Shown one piece after another: positions 23,938 to 31,058 of a DNA stretch of 64,000 nt. The stretch spans positions 16,864 through 80,863 of the forward strand of contig JBKJNY010000249.1 of the NCBI GenBank assembly GCA_046593355.1, in the 5' to 3' direction. How positions within the stretch are numbered: position 1 is the first letter of the stretch; every line of letters begins with the position of its first letter. The stretch is from SXOA01 sp046593355. Lineage in GTDB: Bacteria; Planctomycetota; Planctomycetia; Pirellulales; Pirellulaceae. The position numbers and the translations under genes were made by a program. Below the pieces are notes generated by a model. It was not told the DNA's origin. It did not search any database and saw nothing but the letters and a program-made list of their open reading frames with translations.

Positions 23938-24198
23938 TCAGCGCGGCTTTCGTTCCTTGATCTCTTGCGGACTCAGGTAATGGGCAGGAGAGATGTCTTG
24001 GGGCGGCGCGACCGGTGCGCTCGGGGAAGCAGCAGCGGGGGGATCACTGGCGGGGAAGGAGGCTTCGGCCGCCACGTCGACCTTATCTTTCGTGGTCGGA
24101 GATAGTGTGGGCTTGCCGGTGACAGTTTTGCCAACGGGCCGAGCCTTTGGCTTGCGAGTGATGGTCTGGGGAGTTATCGCGGACGATGGACGGGCCAT
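23938..24198 (-). CDS. small Pro/Ala-rich protein with FPASDPPA motif
   Basis: ATG 24198 is preceded by GAGGAG, which decides the start; the longer frame to 24438 lacks support. The 86-residue product opens with a basic stretch (TPQTITRKPKARPVGKTVTG). It then has DKVDVAAEASFPASDPPAAA and ends with ISPAHYLSPQEIKERKPR. The FPASDPP motif recurs in many small bacterial proteins of unknown role. No membrane segment or enzyme signature is present and the protein is probably disordered. Confidence 0.65.
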   Translation of the reverse strand: MARPSSAITPQTITRKPKARPVGKTVTGKPTLSPTTKDKVDVAAEASFPASDPPAAASPSAPVAPPQDISPAHYLSPQEIKERKPR

Positions 24199-24481
24199 GG
24201 TGGCTCCTCTCGAGTTTGAATGGTTCTCTCTGGAGTTAGGAGAGCAAACAGTGAGCCAGTCGATCCCTGTTGAATCAAATTGGAGACACGCGCCATCAAT
24301 AGGAGAACACTCTCGGGTGACTTTGGCAGCTTTTGGCACGCAGCATTGCGGCAGTAGAATGACGCAAGTCAATTTGCAACAGGCGCTTACGACTTCATCG
24401 TTCCACCAGCAACGACGCGGGCATTGTCGTTGCAACAACTATCTTTCGACCCAACTCCCGTTCAGAAAAAGGATTGCCCCG
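24199..24481. other. spacer without recognisable gene
   Basis: About 280 bases of visibly lower GC between two divergent genes. It must contain the promoter of the small FPASDPPA gene; no clear -10/-35 pair or repeat is evident. Confidence 0.4.
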
Positions 24482-24580
24482 ATGTGCCCCAACCTCCTCA
24501 TGCTTGCTGCCGGTTACGGAATGCTGATGCTCTCGTACGCCTTCATCGCCCGGCCGTACAAGATGCTCCATCCGTTCTAA
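24482..24580 (+). CDS. candidate 32-residue membrane miniprotein
   Basis: The frame starting ATG 24482 encodes 32 residues whose middle, NLLMLAAGYGMLMLSYAFIA, could span a membrane once, ending in RPYKMLHPF and TAA. AAAAAGGA lies about ten bases upstream, a good ribosome site. It is too short for statistical support and no homologue is recalled, so it could be chance. A REP pair begins directly after its stop, as it does after many genes here, which slightly favours a real gene. Confidence 0.35.
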   Translation: MCPNLLMLAAGYGMLMLSYAFIARPYKMLHPF

Positions 24581-24581
24581 T

Positions 24582-24654
24582 GTCGCCTTTCGCTCCGCGA
24601 AAGAACGGTTGCGCGAAAACCAACGAGCGTACTTTCGCGGAGCGAAAGGCGACT
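24582..24654. repeat. REP-like inverted pair (GTCGCCTTTCGC-TCC-GCGAAAG)
   Basis: GTCGCCTTTCGC-TCC-GCGAAAG at 24582 faces its inverted copy ending at 24654, where it touches the stop codon of the glycosyltransferase. The foot is GTCG rather than GTAG; the TCC apex is kept. Confidence 0.88.
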
Positions 24655-26336
24655 TACGAGACATTCAGGCCGCTGCGGCGCTTGGCCTGGCCCGCGGCTG
24701 GCGAAGCTTCCTGCGGCGGGTCAATCCGAATCGCGCCGCCAGTTCCACTGCCGCTCGCGGTTTCGCCCAAAACCACCGGCGGAGTTTTGTCTCGGGCCAG
24801 GTGTTCTTCGACGGCCGCCCGAATGTGAGCCAGTTCGGGATTGGTTCCGTCCATGGTCTGCCAAACTTTCAGCACCACTTCCGCCGTCGCTGTATTTCCG
24901 GTTGCCAGGAGCGTGACGCACAGCCATCGCAGGCAGAATCTTTCGCGGCAGCCGCCCCGATAGGCGGTTTCCAAGAAGCTCTTGGCGGCAACCCAGTTCG
25001 CGGCGGTCGCGGCGCAGGCACCTTGGACGGCCGTCCGCCAGGTTTCTTTGCCCGGGAGTTCCGCGGAGAGTTTGCTGACGGCCAGCAGCGCCTCATCGCG
25101 CCGGCCATGCTTGACGTGCAGCTCCACCACCTGGCGACCAATACGGAGCGACTGGGGATAGGCAGCCCAAGCCTCACTCAGCAGCGTGAGCGCCGCATCG
25201 TCGTTGCCGTCAAGCTGTAAAAGGACGCTGTGGCAAACCGCGGCCACTTCCCGAATATCCCGCAGGTGCCAGATTTCGGGTTCCACCTGGCCGTGGCGAT
25301 AAGCGACTTCATACGACCGCCCCGCCAGCTCCCGCTGCCCGAGCGATTGCAGATAGCCGCCGAGAGCGCAGAGCAATTGAGCGTCCAGAGAGAACATCTC
25401 CAGGGCTTCCATGCAGAGCGCGATTTGCGCCGCGCGGTTTTGCGTGGGTGCATCGGATTCTGTTCGATGATTCGCGGCCTTGGCCGGAATGCTTTCCAGG
25501 CAAGTCAGTAGTCCATAGTACGCTTCGAGCAATTCCGCCGAAGCCGGCTCCGCCAATTCCTTGGCCCGCTGATAGTGCCCCAGTGCCGCCTCATGCCGGC
25601 CCAGGGTCTGGCACGCTTCCCCCAGGCAATTGAGCAAGTCCGCGTTCTGCCCGCGCTCGACAATTTGCAAATCGGCCAGGCGGATGATCCGCTCTGCCTT
25701 GACCGCTTTCGTTTCCGTTTCGAGTTCGCGCTCGCCGCGGTGGAGGGTGAGCGGCAGGTGTTCGAGCTTCATCCCGAAAGCGAACAAGGAGCGGGTCAGG
25801 GACTCCCGGACGCGGCCGTGGAATATCAGCCCCGCGCGGTTCGGATGCAGCCGCACGCTGGCAATTTGCTCGCCGGCGACCAGTGGCTCCCGCCCAGGTA
25901 GCGCGACGCGCAACAAATAGGCCGTCGCCAAATCGACCTGCTCATCCACGAATTCCCGCAGCAGCCGCCCTTCGTCATGCTCCAGTCGCTCTCCAGCATC
26001 GAGCCACAAGACCCAGTCGCCGGAAACGTGCGTCAGGCAGGCATTGCGAGCAGCCGCAAAACTCTCGTCCCAAGGCCGGCGATACAGCTTCGCCCCCAGC
26101 CGCTCGGCAATCATCGGCGTCTCGTCGGTGGAGCCGGTATCGAGCACCACGATTTCGTCCGCCAGGTTGCGAATGCACACGAGCGTTTCCGCCAGGGCCT
26201 CGGCGGCATTATGGGCGATGATGGCGACGGAAAGGCGGCGCTGCTTTGTTGACTGCGGGCTGCGCTGTATATCTTTCAGCGGGCTGCGCAGTATATCTGC
26301 AAGCGGGCTGCGCTCTTGACCGGACGTCTCTGACAT
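24654..26336 (-). CDS. family 2 glycosyltransferase with TPR repeats
   Basis: The ATG at 26336 is chosen because AGGAGGG lies seven bases upstream; the ATG at 26369 has none. The 560 residues start with near-repeats RSPLADIL and RSPLKDIQ (encoded by direct DNA repeats around 26250-26320). A GT2 domain follows from about 35 to 230: LSVAIIAHNAAEALAETLVC, EIVVLDTGSTDETPMIAERL and WVLWLDAGERL, where the DxD-like Asp binds the nucleotide sugar. About 240-540 are helical TPR-like repeats (LGEACQTLGRHEAALGHYQR). It is cytoplasmic and related to SunS/TPR glycosyltransferases; the acceptor is unknown. The stop is at a REP edge. Confidence 0.9.
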   Translation of the reverse strand: MSETSGQERSPLADILRSPLKDIQRSPQSTKQRRLSVAIIAHNAAEALAETLVCIRNLADEIVVLDTGSTDETPMIAERLGAKLYRRPWDESFAAARNACLTHVSGDWVLWLDAGERLEHDEGRLLREFVDEQVDLATAYLLRVALPGREPLVAGEQIASVRLHPNRAGLIFHGRVRESLTRSLFAFGMKLEHLPLTLHRGERELETETKAVKAERIIRLADLQIVERGQNADLLNCLGEACQTLGRHEAALGHYQRAKELAEPASAELLEAYYGLLTCLESIPAKAANHRTESDAPTQNRAAQIALCMEALEMFSLDAQLLCALGGYLQSLGQRELAGRSYEVAYRHGQVEPEIWHLRDIREVAAVCHSVLLQLDGNDDAALTLLSEAWAAYPQSLRIGRQVVELHVKHGRRDEALLAVSKLSAELPGKETWRTAVQGACAATAANWVAAKSFLETAYRGGCRERFCLRWLCVTLLATGNTATAEVVLKVWQTMDGTNPELAHIRAAVEEHLARDKTPPVVLGETASGSGTGGAIRIDPPQEASPAAGQAKRRSGLNVS

Positions 26337-26662
26337 AGTTCGCCCTCCTGGCGAAATCGATGCTTTCATGCGGGAAGTATCCGTGGCGCGGCAGTTTAGC
26401 TTCGGTGGGGAGATGGGGGAAGATGAACTTGGGGCTGTCCGACTGCTAGCGGTAGTGACCCACGAGGAGGAGGATGGGACACGGAAAACACGGAGGACAC
26501 GGCCTGAAAGGATCTTCTCGTAACCGTTTTATCGATCGGGGTTGCCGGAACCGTGTTTTCCGTGTCCCAATCCCCCTCCATCCCATCTCCTTCGCTTTCG
26601 ATTCAATCCCGCTCGTGATAGCATGGAGATAACAATTCTCCGCGTAGCTTCGAGACCCTTCC
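26337..26662. other. spacer between divergent genes
   Basis: It contains the inverted repeat at 26476-26568 and must hold promoters for the glycosyltransferase and the membrane protein; no reliable promoter hexamers are recognised. No gene is seen. Confidence 0.4.
26476..26568. repeat. inverted repeat GGGACACGGAAAACACGG
   Basis: The 18-bp perfect arms, 26476-26493 and 26551-26568, lie around a 57-nt interior. No other copy is seen in the window. Confidence 0.88.
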
Positions 26663-27313
26663 GTGGACCCCCTTCACCTCTGCATCGCCTTGGGTCCGGT
26701 GGCGATTTATTTTCTGCTGCTCGGCAGCATCAATCTGTCGCGGCGGCCGTTTGTCACCTCGGGGACGCGGGACGCGGCGGCCCTGGGCATTGCGATTGGC
26801 GGGTTTGTCGTCGCGGGGCCGATGGAGTTGTTTCTGCCGGAATCGGCTGTGACGCGGATGGGATTTTGGGTCTGGCCGACCGGCATCGCGTTCTACATCC
26901 TCTGCTTGTCGCTCGCCGTGCTGCTGATGCGGCCGCGGATTGTGATTTACAACGTCACCTTCGAGCAGCTCCGCCCCTCGCTGGCGGACATCTTGCTGCG
27001 GCTGGACAGCGAGTCCCGCTGGGCCGGCGACAGCCTGGTGATGCCCAACCTGGGGGTGCAGCTCACAGTGGAATCGCAAGGGATGATGAAGAACGTGCTA
27101 CTCGTCGCGGCCGGCAAAGAGCAAAGCTTTCCGGGCTGGCGGCTGCTCGAAGCCGAGCTTTCCACCGTCCTCCGTTCGGCCAAAGGAACCCGCAACCCCT
27201 ACGGCATGAGCCTCATCATGTTCGGCCTGCTCATGGCCGCTTCCGTCATCTACTGGCTCAGCCGCGACCCGCAGGGAGTGGCCCAGGCGCTGAATGAGAT
27301 GCTGAGGAAGTAG
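26663..27313 (+). CDS. integral membrane protein of unknown function
   Basis: The GTG start at 26663 gives 216 residues. Three N-terminal helices are evident (LHLCIALGPVAIYFLLLGSI, ALGIAIGGFVVAGPMELFLP and MGFWVWPTGIAFYILCLSLA). A soluble segment of about 80 residues (FEQLRPSLADILLRLDSESR) follows, then a last helix, LIMFGLLMAASVIYWLS, near the C-terminus. The soluble part may fold like a small alpha/beta domain. No family name is recalled with confidence, although similar sequences are common in planctomycetes. It is monocistronic, followed by the toxin-antitoxin pair. Confidence 0.7.
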   Translation: MDPLHLCIALGPVAIYFLLLGSINLSRRPFVTSGTRDAAALGIAIGGFVVAGPMELFLPESAVTRMGFWVWPTGIAFYILCLSLAVLLMRPRIVIYNVTFEQLRPSLADILLRLDSESRWAGDSLVMPNLGVQLTVESQGMMKNVLLVAAGKEQSFPGWRLLEAELSTVLRSAKGTRNPYGMSLIMFGLLMAASVIYWLSRDPQGVAQALNEMLRK

Positions 27314-27378
27314 CGCCAAGGGAGAGGGCCCTGGCCGTTCGCTCTGTTTTGGTTCACCGAGACGGCTATCATAGTCGC

Positions 27379-27648
27379 ATGGAAACCATCATCCACAATT
27401 TTGGCGCATTAAGTCAGGTTGGTCGCTCCGCGGCGGAGACGCTGGTTGGTCATGCTCTCGCTGAAAATCAGCAACTCGTCATTCAGATCGTCAACCTGGA
27501 CGCCGCACCCGCGGGCGAAATCGCCGCCGTCGACCCCGAGCAGCTTCCCGAATGGTGCAATGTGTACGCCGGCCTGAGCGATGAGCAGATTGCAACTTTG
27601 GAACAGGCCATCTCGCGGCGGCTGGACCTAACCCGCGCAAAGCATTGA
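27379..27648 (+). CDS. putative antitoxin of VapBC-like pair
   Basis: ATG 27379 gives 89 residues. The sequence METIIHNFGALSQVGRSAAE ends with SDEQIATLEQAISRRLDLTR. It lacks an obvious AbrB or RHH signature, but its position directly upstream of and overlapping a PIN-domain toxin identifies it as the likely antitoxin. The short helical C-terminus (EQAISRRLDLTRAKH) could be the toxin-binding tail. Its TGA overlaps the TTG start of the toxin frame, giving translational coupling, as is usual for such modules. Self-repression of the operon is expected but no operator was identified. Confidence 0.68.
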   Translation: METIIHNFGALSQVGRSAAETLVGHALAENQQLVIQIVNLDAAPAGEIAAVDPEQLPEWCNVYAGLSDEQIATLEQAISRRLDLTRAKH

Positions 27649-28064
27649 CTAGGGTGGCCCCAGCGATTCTCGATACGGACATTACTTCCGAGGTGCTCAA
27701 GCAGCGCAGCGCGATTGTCGGCAAGCATTCCCGGCAATACCTCCGTTCCCATGGTCAATTTGCTATTTTGGCTGTCACTCGTTTCGAGATCATCCGCGGC
27801 TACAAGGAGGTGGCAGCAACGACACAGCTCGCGAGGTTTTTCACGTTCTGCGGCCACTCTCTCGTTTTGCCGCTGACGGACTCCATTTTCGACCGGGCCG
27901 CCGACCTCTGGGTCTTTGCCCGTCAGGGAGGTCATCCGTGCGCGGATGCCGATATCCTCATTGCCGCTACGGCGATTGAGCATGGTCGTCGCCTCGTGAC
28001 GGGCAATGCCTTCCATTTCAGGTGGATTCCTGGCCTCGCCATCGACGACTGGCGACAGCCATGA
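27645..28064 (+). CDS. PIN-domain ribonuclease toxin (VapC-like)
   Basis: This is a 139-residue PIN domain with the acidic active site in order: Asp10 in AILDTDITSEVL, Glu in VTRFEIIRGY and Asp in HPCADADILIAATAIEHGRR. These coordinate Mg/Mn for endoribonuclease action, in VapC proteins usually on tRNA or rRNA. The frame begins with TTG 27645, overlapping the antitoxin stop; a GTG at 27654 is an alternative. All catalytic residues are present, so the toxin looks active. The C-terminal phrase VTGNAFHFRWIPGLAIDDW is normal for this group. Confidence 0.9.
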   Translation: MTRVAPAILDTDITSEVLKQRSAIVGKHSRQYLRSHGQFAILAVTRFEIIRGYKEVAATTQLARFFTFCGHSLVLPLTDSIFDRAADLWVFARQGGHPCADADILIAATAIEHGRRLVTGNAFHFRWIPGLAIDDWRQP

Positions 28065-28104
28065 ACCCCTTATTCGGGAGCCCCTTCTTAGTGAGAAATG
28101 CGGA

Positions 28105-28605
28105 CTAGTTTTTGAAGTCCTTGAGGTCGATCACAAAGTTGTTTTCGCTTTCATTGGTCTTAACTTCCAGGACCAAACCGGTCTTCATGATATCCTTGCT
28201 ATCGCCACCAGCCGCGTCCTGTGCAGCTTGCTTTTCCATCATTTCCCTCTGCTCCGCCTGCATGGCCTGTTGCTCCTCCGCAGATTTCGGAGCTTTCCTA
28301 AAATCTGTTGTGGTGGTAGCGCCCGAGGCCCCCGCCTTTTTGGAGATCGTCACCTGGCACTTGCCTGGTACCGCTCCGCCCAGGCGATTCATGTAGCTCA
28401 ATTCAAACTTGCCGGCGGCGTCCGTGAAACCGTTGGCAAAGTTGCCGTTGTCGTAGGCGAACGTCACTTGCGCCCCCTCGACGGGCACCTTGTCGTTCGT
28501 CACCGTGCCGCCCGCCTTGTAGAGCTTGGGGCCGCCACCGCCACAACCTAATGCCACGAGCGCCAATGCCGCCACCGCCAGGCATTTCCACAAAAAAATG
28601 TTCAT
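28105..28605 (-). CDS. lipoprotein with carboxypeptidase-regulatory-like domain
   Basis: ATG 28605 (AGGTG upstream) gives 166 residues; the frame to 28683 is hairpin sequence. The N-terminus MNIFLWKCLAVAALALVALG, then CGGGG, is a lipoprotein signal with the lipid-bearing Cys. The mature part is a small beta-sandwich (GGTVTNDKVPVEGAQVTFAY, GFTDAAGKFELSYMNRLGG, AVPGKCQVTISK) of the transthyretin/CarbopepD-regulatory type. It is followed by a Gln/Glu/Ala-rich helix. Such lipoproteins typically follow DUF1559 genes in planctomycetes, as here. The role is unknown. Confidence 0.85.
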   Translation of the reverse strand: MNIFLWKCLAVAALALVALGCGGGGPKLYKAGGTVTNDKVPVEGAQVTFAYDNGNFANGFTDAAGKFELSYMNRLGGAVPGKCQVTISKKAGASGATTTTDFRKAPKSAEEQQAMQAEQREMMEKQAAQDAAGGDSKDIMKTGLVLEVKTNESENNFVIDLKDFKN

Positions 28606-28623
28606 TGATGCACCTAGAATTCC

Positions 28624-28663
28624 GAAAAAAAAGACGCGTAGGACGGAGCACTCCTCCGTCCTA
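28624..28663 (-). terminator. intrinsic terminator after the DUF1559 gene
   Basis: On the minus strand a perfect 11-bp stem, GTAGGACGGAG with loop GAGTG and CTCCGTCCTAC, is followed five bases later by eight T. It lies between the pseudopilin gene and the downstream lipoprotein gene. The stem also carries a GTAG foot, so it may be a REP unit working as a terminator. Confidence 0.75.
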
Positions 28664-28689
28664 CCCTGTACTTTTCTGGCCACGAGAGA

Positions 28690-29778
28690 TTAATAGTCGC
28701 CAATCGGCCGGCCGTCACGGCGTCCACCCAGGCGCTGGTACGTGGCGTAGTTCACGGTTTGACTGATGAAGTGAACGCTGCCGTCGCCGAATACAAACTG
28801 GGCACCCTGCGGGTGTCGAGACCGGAAGCCATGCGACAGTTTCCAGTGGCAAACGTTCACGCATTCTGGAAAGTGGTTTATGCCGTTATAGGGATAACCC
28901 TTGCTGGCCGCTTCTTCCTTACTGCCGGCGCAAGTGGTCATAAGGTTGATACCGGGGGAAGTGCTGGCCAGACCGCTCCCGGAGCCAATAAACCGCCACC
29001 AACCGCCAGACCAGTCGTTCCCACACTCGCCGATTATCTCGCCCATGAAGATGGTGTTGGAAAGACCGTCCCGCACTGCGCCGAAATTCATGCCACCCCT
29101 CCGGATTCCGCCACGACTGAAAATGCCGGAAAGAGATCTTTGGTCGTTTCCACCATCGCTGGCATTACCCCTAGGCATAATTTCGAGATTGATTCCGGGT
29201 ACGCTAAAAAGCGCGCCGCATGCCGAGCTGCAATCGGGAGTCTGTTGCGAGCCCATCGAGCCGGTATAGCTGGTATTGGTGGCAGTCCAGTTTGGATCGG
29301 GGCCCAGGGAGGGCGAAGCGTCCGACGGGCACATGGTGTAGGGAACTTGTATTTGTTCGGCGCAAACAACGCCGTTGGGGCCGTTCACAGGGGACATATA
29401 GCCGTTCGCTATCACCGTCCAGCCAGGAGTACGTTGAATCGTCGCCGTGGTGGCCCAATTCCAAATGATCCTGTCATACAGCGGTTGCTGCTCCATTTGC
29501 GGCAGGATGATCACTTGCATACCGGGAACTTGCAGCCCCCAGTTGCCGTTTTGAGAGTTGGCCATCGGGGCCGTCGGGATTTTGTTCCAGAGATCGTGAT
29601 ACGTGTGGATTGCCACGCCGTACTGCTTCAGGTTGTTCGCGCATTGCATGCGCCGGGCGGCTTCGCGAGCTGCTTGCACGGCAGGCAACAGCAAAGCGAC
29701 CAGAACTCCGATGATCGCAATGACCACCAGCAGTTCGACCAGGGTAAAGCCTCGGTGAAGGGCGTTCGTTCGGACCAT
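28690..29778 (-). CDS. DUF1559 prepilin-type exported protein
   Basis: The 362-residue planctomycete hallmark protein has GAGGAGG before the ATG. The N-terminus RGFTLVELLVVIAIIGVLVA is a classical type IV prepilin leader: cleavage after Gly, methylated Phe, Glu at +5. LLPAVQAAREAARRMQCANN follows and leads into the DUF1559 globular domain (QYGVAIHTYHD, TYTMCPSDA-like QVPYTMCPSD, FMGEIIGECGNDWSGGW). HPQGAQFVFGDGSVHFIS is the C-terminal H-X9-DG motif. It is probably exported by a type II secretion/pseudopilus system. Terminator and lipoprotein gene follow. Confidence 0.96.
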   Translation of the reverse strand: MVRTNALHRGFTLVELLVVIAIIGVLVALLLPAVQAAREAARRMQCANNLKQYGVAIHTYHDLWNKIPTAPMANSQNGNWGLQVPGMQVIILPQMEQQPLYDRIIWNWATTATIQRTPGWTVIANGYMSPVNGPNGVVCAEQIQVPYTMCPSDASPSLGPDPNWTATNTSYTGSMGSQQTPDCSSACGALFSVPGINLEIMPRGNASDGGNDQRSLSGIFSRGGIRRGGMNFGAVRDGLSNTIFMGEIIGECGNDWSGGWWRFIGSGSGLASTSPGINLMTTCAGSKEEAASKGYPYNGINHFPECVNVCHWKLSHGFRSRHPQGAQFVFGDGSVHFISQTVNYATYQRLGGRRDGRPIGDY

Positions 29779-29874
29779 GAGTAAACCTCCTCATCAAAAA
29801 AGAAAAAAAGATGACGACGGCAAGAGAATTGGTCGCAAATAACTTCCTCGCCCGTCCTGGAAGATGGGGGCCCT

Positions 29875-29904
29875 GCTTAGCCGCCTCGGCCACGAGGTGC
29901 TAAG
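29875..29904. repeat. hairpin GCTTAGC/GCTAAG
   Basis: CTTAGC, CCTCG, then CGAGG and GCTAAG pair around a four-base loop. The outer arm resembles that of the hairpin at 58312-58365. The rest of the 29779-30064 spacer shows no gene. Confidence 0.7.
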
Positions 29905-30064
29905 TCCAGCGACGAACGTCTATATCCCTCCCCCCAACCATCACGGAATGTACCAACAGCCATCCTTAAGAACAATCAAATTCCAGGCGATTCTGGCATA
30001 AAAACAGGAAAAAACATAAGTTTGTACAAACCCCCTAAAAGTATGGACAGCGTGACGCTGGGAA

Positions 30065-30390
30065 ATGGGTTCCTATCTCCTGCCCGGCCTCGGGCGTGAT
30101 CACCGCGGGGACTTCGCCCGTTTTACGGCAGCGACCGCGAGCAGGGAGCGGGTGTTTCGGCTGGGGCTGGCGACGAGCGGGGATGGGAAGGGTTTTGAAA
30201 AACACGCCGCTAATCCTGTCTTTGAATATGGGAATGGCAAACATTCGGTCCTCACTCCCACGTTGCTGCGCCGGACGGATGGGACGGCAGCTTCCGCTAT
30301 TATTACGCCAGCCGCAAACAGCCGCCGTTTGAGAATTTGTATTTCGCGATTAACACGGCGCGGTGGGTACCGAAAAGGTAGGGACGTCCT
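30065..30390 (+). pseudogene. decayed fragment of a beta-propeller glycosidase-like gene
   Basis: In one frame the translation reads VFRLGLATSGDGKGFEKHAA and then NPVFEYGNGKHSVLTPTLLR, which looks like a repeat unit of five-bladed propeller glycoside hydrolases (GH32/43/130-like: LATS.DG..FEKH..NPVF). After about 30283 the coding sense moves to another frame: DGSFRYYYASRKQPPFENLY, then FAINTARW. No start with ribosome site and no complete domain remain. It is therefore read as a frameshifted fragment; family assignment is tentative. Confidence 0.5.
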
Positions 30391-30393
30391 CTA

Positions 30394-30469
30394 TGAGCCG
30401 TCGGGCTTGCCCCGTCGGTTTTCCCTGGCCAGGCGACCGGTAGACCTACGGGGCAAGCCCGTAGGCTCA
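30394..30469. repeat. inverted pair TGAGCC(T/G)ACGGGCTTGCCCCGT
   Basis: The left unit 30394-30420 and the inverted right unit 30444-30469 each form a hairpin with apex CTTG (stem ACGGG/CCCGT). The stem bases differ between the units with pairing kept (CGTCGGG against CCTACGGG). Confidence 0.8.
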
Positions 30470-30506
30470 TTACTTGATTTACGTTTACAAAGACGCGGAT
30501 TCAGCC

Positions 30507-31049
30507 ATGACTCTGCTACTGACCTGCACGCTCCTCTTCGCCCAATCTGCCAGCCCGCCGGCGGAGCTGGTGCAGAAATACTTACATCGCTGTGAAGCGG
30601 CGAAAGCAGCCGAAATCACGGCGAAGGAAGCGGCGCTTCAATCACTCACTGGCGACAAGCTCGCACAGGCCAGCGCCGAGCTGGCGAAATTCAAAGCGGC
30701 ACATGCGCCGTTCTTGCATCTGCCGCTGCCGCCGCGGAAAAGTGAGCAGGGGACGTTCGCAGCAGCGGAAGAGACGCCCGGCGGGAAGTCGGCGGTCGTG
30801 CTGGAGGTGATGGACAAAGAGAACGCCATCGTGCGGGCCTGGTATCTGCTGGTTGAAAGTGTGGAGCCGACGTTTGTCGACGTGTGGATTCAGGGCATTG
30901 ACACCAGTTCTCTCACCGCCGGCTCAGCAGCCAAGTTGCCCCATGTGTTTCACGTCACCGGGAACAAGCTCATCGACACCAACTGCGGCAAAAGGAGTTT
31001 TCCGCTGCTGGAGCCGGTGGAGGTCGAGCGGCCTCGTGCCAAGAATTAG
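30507..31049 (+). CDS. exported hypothetical protein
   Basis: ATG 30507 gives 180 residues beginning with a short signal peptide (MTLLLTCTLLFAQSASP). A helical stretch follows (AELVQKYLHRCEAAKAAEIT to ELAKFKAAHAPF). The C-terminal half is beta-rich (GGKSAVVLEVMDKENAIVRA, PTFVDVWIQGIDTSSLTAGS, KLPHVFHVTGNKLIDTNCGK) and resembles small OB-like domains found in planctomycete exported proteins. No family is assigned. It converges on the multihaem cytochrome gene with nine bases between the stops. Confidence 0.7.
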   Translation: MTLLLTCTLLFAQSASPPAELVQKYLHRCEAAKAAEITAKEAALQSLTGDKLAQASAELAKFKAAHAPFLHLPLPPRKSEQGTFAAAEETPGGKSAVVLEVMDKENAIVRAWYLLVESVEPTFVDVWIQGIDTSSLTAGSAAKLPHVFHVTGNKLIDTNCGKRSFPLLEPVEVERPRAKN

Positions 31050-31058
31050 AGTGGCAAT

